A DNA stretch of 64,000 nucleotides from Trileptium ribeirensis (Eukaryota > Nematoda > Enoplea > Enoplida > Thoracostomopsidae). The notes below the pieces were generated by a model. The model saw nothing but the letters and a program-made list of their open reading frames with translations, searched no databases and was not told the DNA's origin. Every line of letters begins with the position of its first letter. The stretch's first letter is position 1. Positions 10,941-21,435 of the stretch are shown in pieces. The translations under genes were made by a program, and so were the position numbers. Location of the stretch: assembly GCA_030248225.1 (NCBI GenBank), contig JASANE010028601.1, positions 1 through 64,000 on the forward strand, read 5' to 3'.

Positions 10941-11921
10941 CTATGTTGCATGTACTGGAAGAAAATGAATAACATTGACCCTTCTGCTCATATTGTTGAC
11001 CAACGTCATATACATCAATTTTTTACGCAACTTTGGTGTTCTAATCTTTGATTCAACCAAAATACTGCGTTTTGCACTTACCAGTGTCCCACACGGTTGC
11101 CGTTGTCGCAGGGTATCAGTTTTACTTGACAACTTCGCACGGCACCGACCTGTAATACTCAAAAGATCATGCGCCATCGTACATATGATACGAAAACGGT
11201 GGGCACCAAGATGTATCCCACCATACCAACGTGTTACAACTACCAGTACATTCAACGCACCCGTTAATTCAATAGCATTTAACAATCTACGTCCAGCCCC
11301 ATACTCACCATCATCCCAGTAGTGCGACTCCTGAAACCGTTCGTCGCCTATCCGATAAGCATAAATATTATGTGTCGCCATTGCGATTTTGCGACTGGAC
11401 TCCATTAACGATTGGATGACTTGTTGCACATCTAAAATCGTAAACACATCAGCTACATGAGCCTGAAAAGTACTCTTTTTGAAACTGTATGATTGGCCGG
11501 AAACAACTAACAATTCTGAAAATTGATTATCCGCACTGGGACCCGGGTTCGATTCGACATCACCCGCAACCAGCAACAGGCGCCTCAGCGCACTCAAATG
11601 GAAAAAACCTAGGCGACCTAAATTGAAAAGGTGAAATCTTATGCGTTTTTTTATTTTCTGAGCACATAGCAAACGAGAAGCGTGCGTTTCGCAGAACTCA
11701 GCATGGACAAAAAACAACTGTGCGCGCGTTAAGTTTAAAAAACCAGCATGTGCACTGAAACCTGAGCTTTGCAACAAAACGCGGCAGAACAAATAAAACA
11801 GAATAATTGTTAAATTTAAATTCACTGTTTTCTGTGGAAGCTTCCGTCGCATGAAAGTTGATCGCCCAAGACTTCGTCGATATCCGCGATATTGAGTGTC
11901 GCACCGTACATCTTGTTTCAT
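10941..11921 (-). CDS. retrotransposon ORF1: hydrophobic segment, 2A, IMPACT/UPF0029 domain
   Basis: An intact - strand frame of 326 residues from the ATG at 11921. Residues ~36-50 are hydrophobic (LTIILFYLFCRVLL). Residues 115-128 are a canonical 2A peptide (LLLVAGDVESNPGP). Residues ~147-254 form an IMPACT/YigZ (UPF0029) domain: KKSTFQAHVA, KIAMATHNIYAYRI, DDGEYGAGRRLL and LVVVTRWYGGIHLGAHRFR all match the family blocks. Eukaryotic IMPACT uses this domain together with an RWD domain, and it blocks GCN1 activation of the eIF2alpha kinase GCN2. No RWD domain is seen here. By 2A logic the product splits into a membrane-linked leader of 127 residues and a separate IMPACT-like protein of about 199. 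The role in the element is unknown; modulation of host translation is an inference. The tail after residue 254 is basic and unrecognised. Confidence 0.88.
   Translation of the reverse strand: MKQDVRCDTQYRGYRRSLGRSTFMRRKLPQKTVNLNLTIILFYLFCRVLLQSSGFSAHAGFLNLTRAQLFFVHAEFCETHASRLLCAQKIKKRIRFHLFNLGRLGFFHLSALRRLLLVAGDVESNPGPSADNQFSELLVVSGQSYSFKKSTFQAHVADVFTILDVQQVIQSLMESSRKIAMATHNIYAYRIGDERFQESHYWDDGEYGAGRRLLNAIELTGALNVLVVVTRWYGGIHLGAHRFRIICTMAHDLLSITGRCRAKLSSKTDTLRQRQPCGTLVSAKRSILVESKIRTPKLRKKLMYMTLVNNMSRRVNVIHFLPVHAT
11160..11483 (-). other. IMPACT/UPF0029 domain
   Basis: About 108 residues on the - strand with the family's conserved blocks in order: KSTFQAH, ATHNIYAYRI, WDDGEYGAGRRLL, NVLVVVTRWYGGIHLG and HRFR. 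In cellular proteins the second block usually carries DDGEPxGTAG or DDGETGAGGRLL, so GAGRRLL is a close variant. The frame is open throughout. Confidence 0.9.
11538..11579 (-). other. canonical 2A ribosome-skipping peptide
   Basis: LLLVAGDVESNPGP on the - strand, matching D-V/I-E-x-N-P-G-P with the usual leucine-rich upstream stretch. The skip would fall between the last Gly (codon 11541-11543) and Pro (11538-11540). Confidence 0.93.
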
Positions 11922-12176
11922 AAACAATCACCGAATAACGTAGTTCGTTACCATATGCCCACAAAAACCATCAACACCACACTGAGACCAAAACCGAGCG
12001 CACGACTAAACTCGTGAAAGGTCGGTAAACGTTGTGTTCTGTAAGATAGACAGGCAGTTGCGATTTTTGAAGACTCCGATAGTAACATTGCCGGAACCAA
12101 ACGAGACTCTTCAAAAATAACGCTTGCCTTGATGACTGATACCAGTTTGTTAGAGAACATTCCCGACGAAATACGC

Positions 12177-12192
12177 ACGTCGGGTTCACCAA
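12177..12192 (-). other. primer binding site, tRNA-Trp-like
   Basis: Immediately inside the 5' LTR the - strand reads TGGTGAACCCGACGTG. Its complement CACGTCGGGTTCACCA differs by one base from the common metazoan tRNA-Trp 3' end (known sequence ...CACGTCGGGGTCA plus CCA). tRNA-Trp priming is known for CsRn1-clade elements. The mismatch could be a mutation here or a real tRNA difference in this species. Confidence 0.75.
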
Positions 12193-12553
12193 TGTTAAGT
12201 TCATTGGTAATATGGAATCTAATTGTAAGCAGTAATAATACTGCAGGAGTGTTCATAGCTGAATACCAAAGGGTTCCAGCAAACAGCAATATAAAAGTTC
12301 AATAGCGTCAAAGCCGCAGTAAATGCATTTACTAAATTTATTCTTTATTTAACATAACATAGAGTTTAGCCGGAACGAAACATACATATAAACAACAAAA
12401 TGAGAAAGAATGTAACAATAATCCACCACCAGTCACTTTCTGTTACAATACCAGATAACAATGAACAGAACTGGTCTTCATAGCTAGCGCGACCATGTAT
12501 GCAAATCTCAACTTCCTACGCCAAGCAATGTATTCAAATTAGACGTTCCTACA
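12193..12553 (-). repeat. 5' LTR
   Basis: 361 bp, the partner of 5741-6071, with about six mismatches over the shared part plus a ~30-bp segment absent from the other copy (near 12496-12530). It has TG...CA ends and an AATAAA on the - strand at 12344-12349. The following four bases, 12554-12557, are the second ATAG target duplication. Confidence 0.93.
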
Positions 12554-13079
12554 ATAGTTTTACCATAGAGTGTCCTTTTGCATTAGAATAATTTTTACCG
12601 TATGATATTGTTTCTGGGTCGTCTGTTTCTAATGTTAAAATCAAATTTTAAACTACATGAGCAGCATTGGTGTTGAATTATTTTGTCTTTGTTACAGATT
12701 TATTATTTGATGATATGCAATTTCACAGTGTGTCATTTTTCATTTTGCCTAGTAACGTTTTAATTTTTTAGCCAGGAATTCTCATTTATTAATGAGCATA
12801 ATGCAAAATTTTTTAAATAAGGAGACATTACTCTTGATCGGGGTGCCTCACACAGAAAATCTGCTTAATTTGTAAACATTTTGATTCTCCATCCCAAATT
12901 TGTATGCGATATCATTCCCGTTAAGTCGCCACCAAGTAATTGGACAAATTCTTATTGTGGTTTATAATCAATTAGGAAATAGTGGACACGATCCGATGTG
13001 ATAAAATAGTTGTATTTTGTGGGCGACCCAACTCAAAGGTCTATTTACAATTCGTCTCAGAATTTGGATGGTTAAAGCA

Positions 13080-13510
13080 GCTATGGAACCGCCTCACCAT
13101 GATGTGACCCGGTGGCCGGCCGTGATCGTGCCTCAAAACCCAGTGACTCGGTCGTGGTAGTGACCCGGTGACCCGACGACTCAGTGGCCCGGTCACGTCA
13201 GGTACCAAGGAACAAGACTATTTCCAACGTAGCTAATGTATAACAGAGGTGAGAAATAGCCAAATTTTCAGGCTCTGGCTCGGTTCGGCTCTTAATGCAC
13301 TGTGTCCGGCTCGCTTGACTCGGCTCTTTCGATAGAAATACAGGCTCGGGTCAGCAGTAGGCTCTTGATAATAAAATTTTGCGTTTCAAATGAGATCATA
13401 ATATACAGATCAGACCTGTTCGGCACCGGGTCAGGCACCGTGACCCGGTGACCCAAAATGATTTGGCGACCCGGCGACCCGGCGACCCAGACCTGGTTCT
13501 AATACTGGGT
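13080..13510. repeat. degenerate CCCGGTGA-type GC-rich repeat
   Basis: Clusters of gacccggtgacccg and ggcgacccggcgacccgg, interspersed with ggctcggttcggctc. They stand out against AT-rich surroundings, show no regular period over the whole patch and have no open frame. Confidence 0.6.
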
Positions 13511-13914
13511 TCAAGCATATTTATCTTTTGATTTGAAAATGATTCGAAATGAATGATACAAGTTTTAATATTGAATTGAATGAACGCTCGATCTTTAAGT
13601 TACTATAAACACATAATAATGAGGTTATAATAATATTCATCATAAAAAATACAGCAGTATCTATAATGATAAATAATAGCTATAAGAATATTCGCATATA
13701 ATAATTCGTTTCTCCATTAAGCATTGAATAATAAGTCGCACCGTAATATAAATTTCAAGTTCAAAATGAAATAGGCCGCGACTGTTCGTAGTCTATGTGC
13801 GTCGACAAAATTCATCAGCAAATCGTTATGGTGCTAATTTGGTGCATAAGCACTATGCAGAATTCATTCTGTTTAATTGAATTTACTAATACTGTTCATA
13901 CAAGCATGACGTCC

Positions 13915-14160
13915 GAAGGCCATGGGTCGATATCTGGTGCATAGGAGTAAGTAGGGGAATAATTTTGGGACTAAAAATTCTTTTTAAGTTTTGCCGATTT
14001 GCTCTCATTTCCTGCTAGCTTTCCCACCATTTTTGCCAATCTTCTCCTATTTTTGCCTATTATTGCCCTATTTTTTGCCTATTTTGTCCAATCTTTTTGT
14101 TTATTGTGCCAAAATGTTCTGCGTCGAAAGATCAGGACGCCCTAAAAGGGAGGGATAAAC
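13915..14160. repeat. T-rich dispersed repeat, copy 1
   Basis: It begins with a gtgcataggagtaagtagggg-type head, then ttttgggactaaaaattc, then a run of gccaattttt/gcctattttt motifs. The same order recurs at 16245-16440 and 40880-41165, so this is an interspersed family. No coding capacity or clear termini. Confidence 0.5.
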
Positions 14161-16244
14161 CAAAGCGCCATGGGTGAATACACCATTTGAATAATCATTC
14201 CTTATTATTCAGTTTGAATAATAATATAATTTACAAAATTGTTCTCGCTGACTAAGTGTACAAAGGTGTCTGAACAAAGGTGGATTACCAGTGCTAAGTA
14301 TTCGCACACTACCTACTAATTTACTATGTGTTCTATTTACGTTTTTTCTAAAATTTCCAGTCTCGTAAACGAAATTAAAGTACCTGTACACGTAAACGTA
14401 TATAATATGCATATACAATAGGTATATATTTCACAGCGCGACTAGTGCTAGCAGCAACATTAGCTATTAAAGGTTTGGCAGGAAACTCATAAGGTACATT
14501 GATAAAGTATCAGCAATAAAATTTTAATCTACTTAAACTCTCATAGAACGCGACACGGCTAATTACTTTAATCATTATACGTGAGTGGCCAGGTTTTTCA
14601 ATTTCTGAGATGGTTCACCACAGCATGGCATATAAGTAATTTGAGGACGCTTTATCTTTTTCTTCATAATATTACTGTGCTAATGTATTTTTGTGTTAAC
14701 CCTTTCATGCATGGGTCCAAACATCGCATAACTTACATCGGCGAAGCAGACAACTGGAGGATCTGTGCACAAAGATGGTAAAAAAATAATGCTTGAATTG
14801 ATTCTAAACTAGATTTTATTCTGTCAATCATTTTGCTAGAATGAAGTCTATAAACTTAAATCTACGTAGAATCATATCATATCTATTTTAATCAAAATTC
14901 TTAGAACCGATTCTGGTAGAATGATTACTGATTCAGCCCATTTGGCGCCAACTTTTATTTAAATAGAATCAAATCAGCATTATTACATAATTAATGCCAT
15001 TTTTATATTATAACGGAAATTATTGTTATCGCTATTAGAATTAATTCTTCAGCGGATTACATTTAGTCACATTAAATTTAGCGGCCATCCATTTGCTAAC
15101 AGATTTAGCGGGAAACACATCTATGTTGAACTAATTTTACTACATCAGAATTAAATCTAATTGAATTTGTTCAAACAGGAATAATTTCTGCCAAAATTAA
15201 AATCGGAATAGAATTTATTCATGACGAGAATTAATTTTAACCTTCAATTTAACGATCTCCCCGCACACATCTTACGATAGTTTTCGCATTACGCAGACAA
15301 TGCTTTCCGTGCATAGTACATTCGTACGTGTGCTGCACGCTCGCTTTAAGATATTCCTTAAGGAACCCGTGAACAACTGTTACATAGCTTAACAGTGACT
15401 CTACGAGACTTGGACCAAACGATCCAGGTTGAATTCACATATAAGACAAAAATTTACTCATCATTTTACGAAATACATGTAGATTCATGCATTAAGATTT
15501 AAACTGTGAAACACAATCAATGCTGATTTTCAGACATTTTCTCATTTCGGTATGCAGTTAGGTCCGAATGCAAAACTGAATTAAATATTTAAATGCTAAT
15601 AGTATGTGATGAAAGGAATTTCATTCAGATTTTGTAAACCAAGCGATAGCCCACACTACAATTGCGCAGCGAGCGGCAGCGTTTTCACTTTAGATGATTA
15701 GATTGGAAGCTATAAAATCGTGCATGTTTCGTTTGAATAAATGAATTCTTTGTTTTCAACAATCACGAGGTTAGCACTGACCTTATAAAGATATTTATCT
15801 TAAAAACGCGATACGGAAGATGTGCTTTGGACACGATTTTGTGTCCCTATTTCCTTATCCACGCGTTGTTTTGTTGAATAAAGATGTAGATCTCGTCTAC
15901 AGTTTTTCATATATTAAAGCTTACATTTTGACATATATCTAGAGAACGTTTTCCCCTCCAGGTCATACAATTTGAAAGTGTGCTTCACTTGAGGGTGTCC
16001 ACAATACGACATTAGAGTGTTCCATGAAAAGCACATACATGTGGTCACCGGCGAAACTATCGGCTGTTATTTATCTAAAACTCAGTGGTAATATCTACAT
16101 TCAGTCAAATATATGTAGACACAATCAACCGGCCGGACGATTGGAAGGACGCTCATAAATTTACCATTATAGTTGCAAGTACATGCTTGCTCCCTTCTCT
16201 GCGCAAAAATTATTCATATGCATCATAAATGTCGAAGGACCATC

Positions 16245-16440
16245 GGGTTAGAGGGTGTAGACGGTTTCGCCGTGGGAGGATAAATTTTTGAATTTTTTGG
16301 GACTCAAATTTTTTTCCATTTTTTGACAATTTGCGATAGACTTCCGAATTTCTTCTATTTTTGCTAATTCTACCACAATTTTTGCTAATTTACACGCTAT
16401 TGTTGTTTATTTTTGCCAAAGTTTACGTCGCGTACGAAGG
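16245..16440. repeat. T-rich dispersed repeat, copy 2
   Basis: Head gagggtgtagacggtttcgc, then ttttttgggactcaaattt, then repeated tttttgctaattt. It shares the head with the copy at 40880 and the ttgggact block with the copy at 13915. Confidence 0.5.
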
Positions 16441-16569
16441 ATTCACTTGACAGAGGTTTGTCCGGAATAACTCTCCATACCCCAGTCGACATCTGCAATG
16501 TACATAAGTATCTTTTTACATGTATATATCTTGTCATGGTACACATGGTCACAGATGCGAGGGAATGGT

Positions 16570-16790
16570 TACCTACATGAGCCTCGGAGCCTCCTTGGCC
16601 CCAAGATCTGACCCCACACCTGGCAGGTCGTCCCCTGCCAACCCCCCACCTCCCACCGGCGCTGCAGGCGCTGAACCCATAGGCGCCGAAATTTCCATAT
16701 TCCTTCCGCGGTCTGAATGACCCCCACTGGAAGGCCAAGGCCTCCCTCGAGCACCAAGCTGGTACCTGGTACCTCGGACCTTGAGCATGT
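16570..16790. other. GC-rich patch, noncoding
   Basis: A compositionally distinct patch rich in cccc and ggcgc blocks (gtcccctgccaaccccccac, caccggcgctgcaggcgc), ending with a doubled ggtacctggtacct. Several short frames run through it but none shows a domain. It may be a fragment of a GC-rich repeat or a small CpG-rich patch. Confidence 0.4.
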
Positions 16791-18131
16791 ATGGTATATG
16801 TTAACAAGATGTATAATTGAAATTTATGTATATAATCCGTATACGATAAAAACACATAAATAAAAAAAAGCAGGTTTAATAAAGATATAGAAGCCAATAT
16901 TTTGAAATAGCAATCAATGTGAACCTAAAACGCTACACAGCTGTATATCATATAATAACACACTGTGATTTCGTAGCTTCTATTATTAATAATGAATGAA
17001 ACACATTGTATACTACTCGCTTTTCACAGTTGACGCTCGTAAATAATTATAACACATTAAATAAAGAGATAATGTTTCGGACAAATGAAAGTTGCAGCAA
17101 TGTTCCAAAGCTTTTGAGTCAACCAGAAACTTGAAACCTGACTTTAGCCAACACGTTGGCGATAAATTTGTGAATTTCCAGCTTAGGCTTCGAATAAAAT
17201 GCAACGTGTTTCGCCATTATTCCTATGATAAATATTGAGAAACATGAAAATGCCTTGTAGATATTTTCATATATTATAGCATTTGTTTTGAGGTTTAAAT
17301 TTTCAAATGTTTTCTAATAGATCACAAATTTGGAAGGAAAGGTTTTAAAGGTCACCACTTATGAGGTTAAATATTAAATAATAGATTACTAAATAATAGA
17401 TCACTGAATATTCGTTGTTTCCTATCATAAAACTCATACCTACACATGTTTGACAGATCTGACCACGAAAAATTTATAAATTAGAATATATATAGCTAAA
17501 GTAATGTATGGACATACAAAGGAGGCACTTGTGTTCCTTTTGCAGGACCGTCTGTTTCTTACTGGGCGTTTCAGAATAGGAGCCAGAAATTTTTGTTCAT
17601 ACTGTTTTATTCATCGCTGTATCGATAATGTCCGGTGTATCGCTGTGTCAAGTTTGTGCAATACTGCGTTGTTCGATCGTGAAATGAATTTAAAAGCACA
17701 AATCGAAAATAATTTATTTTTTTTATACCTGACATACAAGAACGATGATTCCTGCTGTGCTAAACGCGCCTAAGAATTTAATTAAATAGTTTTTATTAGT
17801 TACGCGGCCATTTGCAAATTAGCAGTTGCGATCCATTGGTTTAGCGTGCAATCATTTAGCAGTATGCTACAGTTTAAAATAACGCGCTTGACAAACTGTT
17901 CAAAACACTGATTGTTAATCCATTTACGTTTGTATTAATGTCGCGCGAAACTTTAAATTCGAATACTTAAATAAGGCGAAACTTCTAGATGCAGCTTTAC
18001 GGGCCAGAGATCATGTAAACATTATTGCAGTTACCAAGAATTAATTTCAAATGGATATTAGTGCATAAAATTTTGTAAGGAAATCAATATAAGTCTAATA
18101 TTTTATTAGTAACCCCATATCGTTTCAATAT

Positions 18132-18823
18132 TATGTGCCATTGTTTTTCTCAATTAACGCTACCGTGCTTGCGCAGCAAAAAATTTTGCAATTTGTTTAC
18201 ATCTGTCCGTCACATGTTCGGCACTTCTACAATATATGTGCCATTGTTTTCTCAATTAACGCTACCTTGCTTGCGCAGCAAAAAAAATTGCAATTTGTTT
18301 ACATCTGTCCGTCACGTGTTCGGCACTTCTACAATATAAGTGCCATTGTTTTTCTCAATTAACGCTACCTTGCTTGCGCAGCAAAAAAAATTGCAATTTG
18401 TTTACATCTGTCCGTCACATGTTCGGCACTTCTACAATATATGTGCCATTGTTTTTCTCAATTAACGCTACCTTGCTTGCGCAGCAAAAAAATTTTGCAA
18501 TTTGTTTACATCTGTCCGTCACATGTACGGCACTTCTACAATATATGTGCCATTGTTTTTCTCAATTAACGCTACCGTGCTTGCGCAGCAAAAAAATACT
18601 CCTACTTGTCATCATATATGTGCCATTGTTTTTCTCAATTAACGCTACCGTGCTTGCGCAGCAAAAAAATTTTGCAATTTGTTTACATCTGTCCGTCACA
18701 TTTTCGGCACTTCTACAATATATGTGCCATTGTTTTTCTCAATTAACGCTACCTTGCTTGCGCAGCAAAAAAATTTTGCAATTTGTTTACATTTGTCCGT
18801 CACATGTTCGGCACTTCTACAAT
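18132..18823. repeat. seven-copy ~103-bp tandem array
   Basis: Unit starts (tatgtgccattg or a variant) fall at 18132, 18235, 18335, 18440, 18544, 18617 and 18721. Each unit contains ctcaattaacgctacc, then ttgcttgcgcagcaaaaaa or a close variant, then gtttacatctgtccgtcaca and tcggcacttctacaata. The fifth unit is short (73 bp) with its middle replaced by tactcctacttgtcatca. Copies are nearly identical outside the A run, which suggests recent expansion. Confidence 0.93.
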
Positions 18824-21299
18824 AGGGAAAGGCGCGTATACTATTAATACCTTGCAATAAACATGTATATCTATGAGCATTTTTCGTGGTGTTTCTAATA
18901 CTGTAAGAGGCATTGGTATGACTCTGGAATTTTAAACTAATTTTATAACCAAAAATTACAAATGTTAGCATATTCGACATTGTAGCATCAATTACTCAAA
19001 ACGGGATTTTATTGATAACTGGTGAGTGAGATTCTTCTGATATAAATTTTTGTTTGCAGATTACAAAACAAGGCCCTGTGAATAAATCAAACTCATATAG
19101 TATCCAAAACATACAAATAAATTAGTTAAACTTGATACTTCGCTGAGAACGTTGAGCTTCCACAATGCTTTACAACGTTTTACTAACTTGTACTACTGAC
19201 GAAACGTAAACAATATTCCTGGGTATTGGCTATTGGTCTTATATTCAACAAGGTTTAATTTAAGTTTGCATTTTGTTCGTGTGCCAATTACGCAATATCA
19301 ATGGTACAGTGTCCTTTGTTCAACAATTTTAAAAGCATAGAATATATCATAAATATAGGAATACCATTTATTGCTAGTTTTTCCTAACTTGGAAGCTTGA
19401 CTCTGATATTTCAGGCAATTTGGATCCCCTGGTATAAAATCAATATTACTTGATGCGTCCCGTATCGCAAAATTTTGAACTTCCTCTGCTTTAATATTCG
19501 TTTGCAATTTTTTTGGTTCCTTGGGTAAATGGGCCCAGTTGCAACATAAAATTGACAATATACTCTTTGTAATGCATTATATTTAAACTAAAATTGATAA
19601 ATCACTTGAAAACTTGTTGCAATATTGTTTTTAACTTTAATAAATTCAATACTACTGTAATTTATGAAGCGATTTATTAGCTATTTGTACCATTTGCAAT
19701 GAATATATTGAGTTGAATTTTAACAAATATTAATCGTAGGATCTACAAGCAAACTAGGCATTACCCATATTTTATGCCTCCCAGGCAAAAGTTGAAGACC
19801 CCAGATTTCGCGCATAGGTTGCGTAGTTCACGCTCCCTTAAATTTTTAACCGATAGCGAAGCCAGCGCCAAGAAACTAGTCATAAAAGTTATTGCAGGAA
19901 AAGTTACCAACGCGTGTACGGGTATTTAATGCTTTTGAAGTTCAGTCATTTGAGGTCGTATGTGCAGCTTGAAGCCTCTGCACATTAATATTTGTTAAGC
20001 TGGATAAACCCAACTTTGTCATTAAATGCAGCATTTATTCATTACATTCATAGAAACAAAGGTCTGGCCACTATTTCAATCACCTATGTATTAATGCCAT
20101 GATTGATAGTATTTTACGTGGTCGGATTTGTAGGAAGGCACTCCATGCCACTAAAGCACGACTTCATCAAGTTGCCTGCATGGCAAGTCCCGTTCATTAG
20201 AGCGCGAGGTTTCTAAAGAGTTTTGAAATGCTCCAGACATTCTAAACTTAATAAATCACAGGGTGCACGACGTAACTACCAATCACAAATCACATCAACG
20301 TGTCAAAAATAAAAACAAAGAAAGCTAGCTACAATAATTCTGCAGATAAAGCCGCAAACCCGTTGTGCTTCTGAAATGCAACTTGAATCACAGTTTATAC
20401 GTCTTTCAACTTAGTTCAACCCCTGAACAATTCATAATGATAGCTGCTGTAGTTTTTTAGTTTAGTCAAAATTAATGCAGCAGCAGAGGAATAATTATTA
20501 GTTGCTATTAAATATAAACGTAACGATTATTAAGATTTAGTTGGTTCGTATAGATCTTGCTTGTGTAATTATTCAGTAATTTTCTAGGTGTTTTCATGTT
20601 CATTGTGATTATTAATATAATTTCATGACAGTATTTTTTATTTTTATCGTCGATCTTAAGTTTCGGTAACGCATGTCACCGTGCAAGAAGATTGTCAATA
20701 TGTCATGTTAACAGAGATATGTACATAGACTTCTCATATTGCCTCAATTACGTATATCGCTAATATTACTCACATATGGTACATCATATAGTTTAGAACA
20801 ATGTTTCCACATAGTAATACGCATCTGTCAGTGTTATTTACTTGTCAAAAGATGTATACCTCACAGTAATTAGATCCCTCGTTCGATCTCTCTGTCGCAT
20901 AATATTCCTGGACAAGAGACTTAGGCCACATTGCCCCAGAGTACCCAGCTGTAAATAGTTTTGCTCAGAAGGTAAAACAGTGTTCCTGAAAACTGATATG
21001 TTTTCAGAATTATACAGCTTCACCTCTCTCAGCCTTGAAAAGGCCGAAAACACAAAAGGTTCTTCGGCACTTTAAAATTAAATATATAATATCACTTGCT
21101 GTAATGTTTAGGTAAGCATACCGTTAAAATGTTAGATAAAATTATAACATTAAATGTATATATCGGCAAGTACAAAAACACAATTAAAAATGAAAACAAT
21201 TAGCTTTAAATATAATAAAAGGTACAGATGAAGTTGGTCCATATGAACGAGCCATGCGGCGGACTCGAACCCGCAGCACTAACCGACCAAAATGAATAA
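18824..21299. other. gene-free stretch upstream of the innexin
   Basis: No exon is recognised. A short - strand frame at 19298-19558 has no identifiable domain. Any innexin promoter or 5' UTR should lie toward the right end, but no TATA or initiator can be assigned with confidence. Confidence 0.5.
21250..21290 (-). repeat. tRNA 3'-half-like fragment (SINE remnant)
   Basis: On the - strand, gcgggttcgagtccgccgc has a T-arm-like stem around a B-box (GGTTCGAGTCC). No full cloverleaf can be drawn. It lies just upstream of the innexin start codon, so a SINE fragment may form part of the leader. Confidence 0.4.
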
Positions 21300-21435
21300 A
21301 TGGATAAAATTGTCGATTTTGTGGACTGTATTCGACCGACATACGACGACGATTCAATTGATCGACTCCATTATTTCTGGACGTGTTTGCTGACTATAAT
21401 ATTTTCGACTACAATAGCCGCGTGTCAATTTGGAG
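21300..21435 (+). CDS. inx: innexin exon 1
   Basis: Starts MDKIVDFVDCIRPTYDDDSI and includes TM1 (WTCLLTIIFSTTIAAC). It ends at gga g|gtaaga, phase 1. Confidence 0.93.

Larger units (their letters stand above)
5741..12553 (-). mobile_element. Ty3/gypsy LTR retrotransposon, CsRn1-like, with 2A, IMPACT and PWWP modules
   Basis: A nearly complete 6.8-kb element transcribed from the - strand. Order in its own sense: 5' LTR (12553-12193), primer site, ORF1 (hydrophobic segment, 2A, IMPACT domain), ORF2 (transmembrane segment, 2A-like motif), gag with CHCC box, protease, reverse transcriptase, RNase H, integrase, PWWP domain, purine-rich tract, 3' LTR (6071-5741). The CHCC box and the tRNA-Trp-like primer site are established hallmarks of the CsRn1 clade. 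The extra modules 5' of gag and 3' of integrase are not part of the standard gag-pol set. The copy cannot be functional as it stands: it has in-frame stops at 10384-10386 and 10039-10041, and frame breaks near 11010, 9320, 8480, 8310, 6905, 6560 and 6350. Confidence 0.95.
12558..18131. other. long gene-free stretch with low-complexity patches
   Basis: No coding exon or RNA gene is recognised on either strand. Visible content: the end of the interrupted tandem repeat (12554-12580), a GC-rich patch of gtgacccggtgacccg-type repeats at 13080-13510, two copies of a T-rich dispersed repeat (13915-14160, 16245-16440), and a GC-rich patch at 16570-16790. Confidence 0.5.

Noticed and set aside
11948..12289. 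- strand open frame starting in the 5' LTR
   Set aside because: Spans LTR, primer site and leader; no domain, and it would be read through the primer site. Likely chance.
16397..16897. 166-codon - strand frame over the GC-rich patch
   Set aside because: Frames are long only because the patch is GC-rich; no domain, and several frames are open at once.
18133..18847. + strand repeated peptide frames
   Set aside because: They follow the 103-bp array; the period is not constant modulo three and units change frame.
19298..19558. - strand frame of 86 codons
   Set aside because: Composition looks protein-like, but there is no recognisable domain or splice context.
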